A DNA stretch of 64,000 nt, from the NCBI RefSeq assembly GCF_002777965.1, contig NZ_NGVR01000032.1:62001-126000 (forward strand), read 5' to 3'. The position numbers and the translations under genes were made by a program. Each line of letters starts with the position of its first letter. Positions within the stretch are counted from its first letter, which is position 1. Source of the DNA: Proteus columbae (GTDB lineage: Bacteria; Pseudomonadota; Gammaproteobacteria; Enterobacterales; Enterobacteriaceae). A model generated the notes under the pieces. It worked only from the letters and a program-made list of their open reading frames with translations. It searched no databases and was not told where the DNA came from. Shown here piece after piece: positions 58,425-64,000 of this stretch.

Positions 58425-59468
58425 TTAGTTAGTCACTTCAATTAACGCTTTTCCAGCTACTGGTGCGGTTAGCTCACCAATAGACGTTAGTTCGATATCA
58501 AAACGTGAGGCAACTTCTTTCACTTGTTCAACCGCTTCAGGCAATACTGCTAATAATAAGCCGCCTGATGTTTGTGGATCACAGAGTAATTTACGCTGCA
58601 TTTCAGTGATTTCACCAATTAAATGGCCATAGCTTTCAAAGTTACGCCCCGTACCACCAGGAACACAGCCTTGTTCAATATAAGATTCTACTTCTGGTAA
58701 CCTTGGTACTTGTGAGAAGTGAATGGTGGCTTGTACGCCTGAGCCATCACAGATTTCGCTTAAATGCCCTAATAAACCGAACCCTGTAACGTCCGTCATT
58801 GCAGTGACGCCTTCGATATCAGAAAAATCAGAACCGGCTTTATTCATACGGCACATAATTTCTGTCGCTAAACCTTGGTGTTCTGGTTTTAGCAGACCTT
58901 TCTTCTCAGCCGTTGTTAATACACCGATACCCAAAGGTTTAGTTAAAAAAAGCTGACATCCTGCTTTAGCTTCACTGTTTTTCTTCACTTTGCTCACAGG
59001 CACGACACCTGTTACGGCAAGACCAAAAATAGGTTCTGGCGCATCAATTGAGTGACCACCAGCCAGTGAAATACCTGCTTCTTGGCAAGCTGCTCGACCA
59101 CCTTCAATCACTTCACGGGCAATTTCTGGTGCCAGTTTATTAATTGGCCAACCTAAAATAGCGATCGCCATAATAGGTTTTCCACCCATTGCAAAAATAT
59201 CGCTAATTGCATTCGTGGCAGCGATACGCCCAAAATCATACGGATTATCAACGATTGGCATAAAGAAATCAGTGGTACTGATAATACCTGTGCCATTTCC
59301 TAAATCATAAACAGCGGCATCATCTTTAGTTTCATTACCTACAAGTAAGTGAGGATCATGAAATTTAGCTTGTTCGCTATGTAAAATGGTTTCTAAAACT
59401 TTTGGCGAGATTTTACAACCACAACCTGCACCATGACTGTATTGTGTTAAACGAATTGCTTCAGACAT
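58425..59468 (-). CDS. selD: Selenide, water dikinase
   Basis: 347 residues. Active-site Cys16 and Lys19 in the opening [11 protein letters not shown]-binding Asp residues in [11 protein letters not shown] and STTDFFMPI. Makes selenophosphate for selenocysteine and selenouridine. In Proteus this supports selenoproteins such as formate dehydrogenase. The Sec position is Cys here, as in E. coli. Same order as E. coli ydjA-selD-topB. Confidence 0.97.
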   Translation of the reverse strand: MSEAIRLTQYSHGAGCGCKISPKVLETILHSEQAKFHDPHLLVGNETKDDAAVYDLGNGTGIISTTDFFMPIVDNPYDFGRIAATNAISDIFAMGGKPIMAIAILGWPINKLAPEIAREVIEGGRAACQEAGISLAGGHSIDAPEPIFGLAVTGVVPVSKVKKNSEAKAGCQLFLTKPLGIGVLTTAEKKGLLKPEHQGLATEIMCRMNKAGSDFSDIEGVTAMTDVTGFGLLGHLSEICDGSGVQATIHFSQVPRLPEVESYIEQGCVPGGTGRNFESYGHLIGEITEMQRKLLCDPQTSGGLLLAVLPEAVEQVKEVASRFDIELTSIGELTAPVAGKALIEVTN

Positions 59469-59483
59469 AACATGCCATCCTTT

Positions 59484-60035
59484 TTAAAAATAAGTCACAA
59501 AATCAGTTAAGTCAGCAGGAGAAACCGTCATTGGCGCCTTCAAGGCTGGCGTGCCTAAATAAAGAAAACCAACAATCTGGTCATGTTCACCACAGCCAAG
59601 TCCTTCTCTTACAACTTCATCATGAGTCCAAGAGCCTGAACGCCAAATTCCCCCAAATCCTTGAGCAACAGCGGCCATTTGCATTGCTTGTACGCTACAA
59701 CCGGCTGCAACAACTTGCTCCCATTCAGGAACTTTAGGATGATCTTTCACTTTCGCAATAACCGTGATGATCAATGGGGCACGAAAAGGTGCATTTTTTG
59801 CTTTTTCTTCAACTTCTGGCCCTAAATTACCCACAACCGCGGCTTTATGCAGTAATTGGCTAAAACGCTCAATGCCTTCATTTTGCATTACAACGAAATG
59901 CCACGGCTTAAGTGCACCATGATCAGGCGCGCGCATACCCGCTTGTAAAATAATATTGAGGGCTTCACTATCGGGGGCTGGAGTAGTCAGTCGGGAAGCT
60001 GAACGGCGGTTCAAAAGCAGTGTTAATGCATCCAT
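59484..60035 (-). CDS. ydjA: Putative NAD(P)H nitroreductase YdjA
   Basis: A 183-residue FMN-dependent nitroreductase. NRRSASRLT near the start and [17 protein letters not shown] near residue 35 are the flavin-binding segments of YdjA. Physiological substrate not established. First gene of ydjA-selD-topB on the minus strand. Confidence 0.93.
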   Translation of the reverse strand: MDALTLLLNRRSASRLTTPAPDSEALNIILQAGMRAPDHGALKPWHFVVMQNEGIERFSQLLHKAAVVGNLGPEVEEKAKNAPFRAPLIITVIAKVKDHPKVPEWEQVVAAGCSVQAMQMAAVAQGFGGIWRSGSWTHDEVVREGLGCGEHDQIVGFLYLGTPALKAPMTVSPADLTDFVTYF

Positions 60036-60580
60036 TTTTATTCTCCTGTCAGCATTTTATTTTAGCAAGATCCCATTCTTATGGGGATGGACAGTTCTTA
60101 TCAATTCGCAGTATAACAAACTGTTATATTACCACCATCCACAGATTTAGGCGGGAATTTTTCTAAAAATCAGCTGTGTGGTTATTTAATCGTAATTTAT
60201 TGTTCATAAAATGATTAATCTTAGCTTACTAAGTTAATTTAAGCTTATTTTGATCTTATTTTTCTTTTTAATTCGACGATTTCCTATATTACTTTGATGC
60301 CTTTTTGTGTGAACTTATTTAGCTATTTTTACGTAAGATAAATGTTTACTTAATAACACTTTAAGTAAAAAGTTATCATTAGTGGTTTCCTAAAAATCAA
60401 TGACAGACATTCAATAAGAGCTATATTAGAATATTCCTTTATTGTTGTTGCTATTCTCTCTATTGCTAACAACATTTTTTGTTTTAATAGTATGAGATTA
60501 TGTGGATGTAGCCTGCTTATCAATAATTCTAGCATGACTGTTTAGGATTAAATTTTAGCTTTACATGATGTGGAGATAAT
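60036..60580. other. Divergent ydjA-sppA intergenic region
   Basis: About 545 AT-rich bases containing two opposite promoters. No gene or repeat that I can support. Confidence 0.4.
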
Positions 60581-62437
60581 ATGAATAAAATTATGGAGTT
60601 AATCGGCGCAATATTAAAATTCAGTTGGCAAGCCATTAACTTTATCAGGAAATTAATCTTAAACGTTATTTTCTTTTTCCTTCTCTTTATGGTCATTGGT
60701 ATTTTCTTAATTAGCAAAGAAGCACAAAAACCAATGGATTATGAAGGTGCCCTTCTTGTTGATCTTAAAGGTGTGATTGTTGACCAGACGGCAACCCAAA
60801 ATCCTTTAGGAGAAGTTGGTCGTGAGCTTTTAGGTGTTTCGAGTAGCCAGCTCCAAGAAAATTCATTATTTGAAGTCGTCGATACACTACGCCTAGCTTC
60901 TCAAGATCCGAAAATTAAAGGTATGGTGCTTAAACTTGATGAATTTGCAGGCGCAGATCAGCCTTCGCTAAATTATATTGGTAAAGCACTTAATGAATTT
61001 AAAAAGACAGGCAAACCGATTTTTGCAGTGAGTGGCTATTACAGTCAGCCACAATATTATCTCGCTTCTTATGCAGATAAAATTTATCTCACACCTCAAG
61101 GTGCAGTGGGTGTTTATGGTTTTGGCTTTCAAAATCTCTATTACAAAACACTGTTAGAAAATTTAAAAGTGAGTACTCATATTTTCCGCATAGGAACGTA
61201 TAAATCGGCGGTTGAACCGTTAATGCGTAATGACATGTCTGCGGAATCTCGAGAAGCTTCATCACGTTTAGTTAATGCATTGTGGTCTACTTATTTAACC
61301 CAAGTGGCAGAAAACCGTAGCATTACCACAGAAGATGTTTTCCCTGGTGCAAAAGAGATGATTGCACAGCTACGCAATGCAGATGGGGATAACGCAACTT
61401 ATGCGCTAAATCGTAAATTAGTGGATTCTGTAAGCTCATATGCTCAATTTGAAGCAGATATGACAGAAACCTTCCAGTGGGATAAAGAGAACAAACAATT
61501 TAACAATATCAGCATTTATGATTATGCCGATACGTTAACTTCATCATTACCTGCAAGTGATGAAGGTAATATTGCCGTAGTCGTTGTTCAAGGTGCCATT
61601 ATTGATGGTGAAAGCATCCCTGGTTCTGCGGGTGGTTCAACTATTGCTAATCAAATTCGCCAAGCACGTTTAGATCCAAATATTAGGGCGCTTGTTTTAC
61701 GCGTAAATAGCCCTGGTGGTAGTGTTTCAGCATCTGAACAAATACGTAGTGAAGTCGCCGCCTTTAAACAACAGAAAAAGCATGTCGTTGTTTCAATGGG
61801 AGGATTAGCAGCATCAGGGGGATATTGGATCTCAACCCCTGCAAATAAGATTATAGCTAGTCCTTCAACATTAACGGGTTCTATTGGTATTTTCGGTGTT
61901 ATTAATACCTTTGAAAACAGCCTAGAGTCTATTGGTGTTTATACTGACGGTGTCACAACTTCACCATTAGCCGGATTATCTGTCACAAATAAACTACCTG
62001 AAGAATTTGCAGAGCTTTTACAGCTAAATATCGAGAGTGGTTATAAAACGTTTCTTAATTTAGTGGCAGAATCTCGGAAAAAAACACCTGCTCAAATTGA
62101 TCGTATTGCTCAAGGTCGTGTCTGGGTAGGAATAGATGCAAAAAATGTGGGTTTAGTCGATGAGTTTGGTGATTTTGATGACGCTATTGATGCTGTCGCT
62201 AAAATGGCAAAAATTAAAGAGCCCGTTATTGATTGGATGAAACCAGAATTAAGTCTGTCAGAGCAGATCATAATGAGTTTATCATCTAACGCAAAGACAC
62301 TCCTTCCAGATCCATTACAAGCGTATATACCCGCGCCTGTTTTAAAAGAAGTTAAAACACAAACAGAGTTTTATCGCAATATGAACGATCCGCAAAACCG
62401 TTATGCGTATTGCTTATCTTGTGGTGATATTCAATAA
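60581..62437 (+). CDS. sppA: Signal peptide peptidase SppA (protease IV)
   Basis: A 618-residue inner-membrane serine protease made of two tandem S49 repeats, as in E. coli. One membrane helix at about 24-45, catalytic Lys208 in GTYKSAVEP and Ser412 in MGGLAASGGYW. Degrades cleaved signal peptides. RBS GGAG is eight bases before the ATG. Confidence 0.96.
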   Translation: MNKIMELIGAILKFSWQAINFIRKLILNVIFFFLLFMVIGIFLISKEAQKPMDYEGALLVDLKGVIVDQTATQNPLGEVGRELLGVSSSQLQENSLFEVVDTLRLASQDPKIKGMVLKLDEFAGADQPSLNYIGKALNEFKKTGKPIFAVSGYYSQPQYYLASYADKIYLTPQGAVGVYGFGFQNLYYKTLLENLKVSTHIFRIGTYKSAVEPLMRNDMSAESREASSRLVNALWSTYLTQVAENRSITTEDVFPGAKEMIAQLRNADGDNATYALNRKLVDSVSSYAQFEADMTETFQWDKENKQFNNISIYDYADTLTSSLPASDEGNIAVVVVQGAIIDGESIPGSAGGSTIANQIRQARLDPNIRALVLRVNSPGGSVSASEQIRSEVAAFKQQKKHVVVSMGGLAASGGYWISTPANKIIASPSTLTGSIGIFGVINTFENSLESIGVYTDGVTTSPLAGLSVTNKLPEEFAELLQLNIESGYKTFLNLVAESRKKTPAQIDRIAQGRVWVGIDAKNVGLVDEFGDFDDAIDAVAKMAKIKEPVIDWMKPELSLSEQIIMSLSSNAKTLLPDPLQAYIPAPVLKEVKTQTEFYRNMNDPQNRYAYCLSCGDIQ

Positions 62438-62450
62438 CTGTTTCTGTCTC

Positions 62451-62481
62451 AACACCTGCTCTTTCAGGGCAGGTGTTTTTC
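62451..62481 (+). terminator. Terminator of sppA
   Basis: AACACCTGC pairs perfectly with GCAGGTGTT around a 9-base loop, followed by TTTCTC. Confidence 0.9.
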
Positions 62482-62682
62482 TCTTTTTTTCCCAACTTTA
62501 TTTAGCATAATATACTGACGATTATTTTTTACTCGTTTTTATCAATAGTATTTTTAACACAATGATTTAAAGCAGATATTCATTAATCTCTATTTTCTTT
62601 TTTTAGCATCCTTTCCTTTTTTTATTCTGTAAACTCCCTATAATCAGGTATTTCTCACAGCCTAATAAGAGTGTTTTGTCTG

Positions 62683-63705
62683 ATGCAAAAGAAATCAATC
62701 TACGTTGTATACACAGGTGGTACTATTGGTATGCAACATTCTGAACACGGCTATATTCCTGTATCAGGACATTTACAACGCCAATTAGCCAAAATGCCCG
62801 AGTTCCATCGCGAAGAAATGCCTGATTTCACAATCAAAGAGCATCTTCCACTGATTGACTCTTCAAATATTACCCCAGAAGATTGGCAATCTATCGCTGA
62901 TGATATTAGCGAAAATTATCACAACTATGATGGATTCGTTATTCTTCATGGTACTGATACCATGGCATTTACCGCTTCTGCACTCTCTTTTATGTTTGAG
63001 AATCTTAGCAAGCCTATTATCGTTACTGGCTCTCAAATTCCTTTAGAAGCCTTACGATCTGATGGACAAACAAACCTATTAAATGCGCTTTATCTCGCCG
63101 CACATCATCCAATTAATGAAGTGGCTCTATTTTTTAATAACACGCTGTATCGAGGAAACCGCACCGTAAAAGCACATGCTGATGGCTTCAATGCCTTTGC
63201 ATCACCAAATAGCGCACCGCTGTTAGAGGCGGGTATTAATATCAAACAATTTAAAATTAATTCCTTTCCAAAAAGAAATGGGGAATTTACTGCACATAAT
63301 ATTACACCTCAACCTATCGGTGTTGTCACAATTTATCCGGGTCTTTCAGATGAAGTTGTTAAAAATATCCTGATGCAACCAGTGAAAGCCTTAATATTGC
63401 GCTCTTATGGTGTCGGTAATGCCCCATCACACCCGGCTCTACTTTCTACCCTACGTGAAGCAACTGAGCGTGGTATTGTTGTTATCAACCTTACACAATG
63501 TATTTCTGGTCGAGTAAATATGGAAGGTTATGCAACAGGTCAAGCATTAGCGGAAGCGGGAGTGATCAGTGGCTTTGATATGACATTTGAAGCAACATTA
63601 ACTAAACTGCATTATCTCCTTAGCCAACAATATAATTACACTGAAATTTGCCGACTAATGCAACAAAACCTACGTGGTGAAATGACATTAGACGATAACG
63701 ACTAA
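62683..63705 (+). CDS. ansA: Cytoplasmic L-asparaginase I
   Basis: 340 residues. First catalytic Thr in VVYTGGTIGMQ and the second triad LHGTDTMA near 91, as in E. coli AnsA. Hydrolyses asparagine to aspartate. The ATG at 62683 matches MQKKSIYV; a GTG at 62671 is less likely. Followed 22 bases later by pncA, an order shared with E. coli. Confidence 0.96.
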   Translation: MQKKSIYVVYTGGTIGMQHSEHGYIPVSGHLQRQLAKMPEFHREEMPDFTIKEHLPLIDSSNITPEDWQSIADDISENYHNYDGFVILHGTDTMAFTASALSFMFENLSKPIIVTGSQIPLEALRSDGQTNLLNALYLAAHHPINEVALFFNNTLYRGNRTVKAHADGFNAFASPNSAPLLEAGINIKQFKINSFPKRNGEFTAHNITPQPIGVVTIYPGLSDEVVKNILMQPVKALILRSYGVGNAPSHPALLSTLREATERGIVVINLTQCISGRVNMEGYATGQALAEAGVISGFDMTFEATLTKLHYLLSQQYNYTEICRLMQQNLRGEMTLDDND

Positions 63706-63727
63706 GTTTAATCTAAAGGTAAAAGTG

Positions 63728-64000
63728 GTGAAAAATTCTGCACTGTTATTGGTTGATATACAAAACGATTTTTGTACGGGTGGTGCATTAGCTGTTAATG
63801 AAAGCGACATCGTTATACAAACAGCCAACCAACTTATTCATAGTTTCAAGCAATCTAAAAATCCTATTATCGCCAGTTTAGACTGGCATCCAGCCGATCA
63901 TCTTAGCTTTGCTGAAAATTCAGGCACTGTTGTGGGAGAAATCGGTACACTTAATGGATTACCACAAGTTTGGTGGCCAGTACATTGCGTACAAAATTCT
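63728..64000 (+). CDS. pncA: Nicotinamidase PncA (partial, runs off window)
   Basis: 91 codons remain of roughly 210. The start is GTG, with AAAGG eight bases upstream. LLVDIQNDFCTGGAL carries the catalytic Asp, SLDWHPADH carries the metal ligands, WWPVHCVQNS is the next block. Converts nicotinamide to nicotinate for NAD salvage. Co-transcribed with ansA. Confidence 0.93.
   Translation, partial: MKNSALLLVDIQNDFCTGGALAVNESDIVIQTANQLIHSFKQSKNPIIASLDWHPADHLSFAENSGTVVGEIGTLNGLPQVWWPVHCVQNS

Overview
The window is AT-rich chromosomal DNA of a gammaproteobacterium in the Morganellaceae, most likely Proteus (P. mirabilis or a close relative). This rests on protein sequences clearly homologous to but diverged from E. 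coli, a chaperone-usher fimbrial locus, an H-NS of the Proteus length, and gene order. Species is inferred from memory of families, not from a search.

Layout, left to right. 1-2.6 kb: the front of a minus-strand fimbrial operon (pilin, chaperone, usher running off the edge), with a hairpin between pilin and chaperone. 3-7.3 kb: phoH behind a textbook Pho box and a long structured leader, a small membrane methyltransferase, an EndA nuclease with an extra C-terminal domain, a small unknown protein and the yjjPB exporter pair. 7.5-9.4 kb: a two-gene ATPase/TOPRIM module resembling the PARIS (AriA/AriB) anti-phage system. 9.7-11.1 kb: two UspF-like stress proteins flanking a channel-shaped membrane protein with a degenerate filter. 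11.3-16.5 kb: nnrD, yecF, a secreted small protein, an ERIC-like repeat, hemB, a HIT protein, and a tyrosine phosphatase with a small basic partner. 16.7-24 kb: codBA with a PurR box, trkH, a Tat-exported aminotransferase, and a very AT-rich pentapeptide-like membrane protein. 24-31.6 kb: oppABCDF plus a second oppA. 32-42 kb: nirBD-cysG with FNR and NarL-type sites, a 180-bp inverted-repeat element, and a five-gene Dpp/Nik-type ABC importer. 42-54 kb: the E. coli-like block ychE-adhE-tdk-hns-galU-rssB-ychJ-purU, with a UDP-glucuronate epimerase inserted, ending at tRNA-Tyr. 54-64 kb: a LysR regulator, then xthA-topB-selD-ydjA-sppA-ansA-pncA, also in E. coli order; pncA is cut by the window edge.

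Most of the window is core metabolism: anaerobic respiration and fermentation (nirBD, cysG, adhE), peptide and metal uptake (opp, Dpp/Nik-type), pyrimidine salvage (codBA, tdk), heme and siroheme (hemB, cysG) and surface polysaccharide precursors (galU, epimerase). The accessory parts are the fimbrial operon, the ATPase/TOPRIM pair, the pentapeptide-like gene and the LysR gene after tRNA-Tyr. In three places a highly expressed first gene (pilin, oppA, importer binding protein) is followed by a hairpin before its partner genes, suggesting partial termination to set stoichiometry. No rRNA, CRISPR array, integrase or intact insertion sequence was found.
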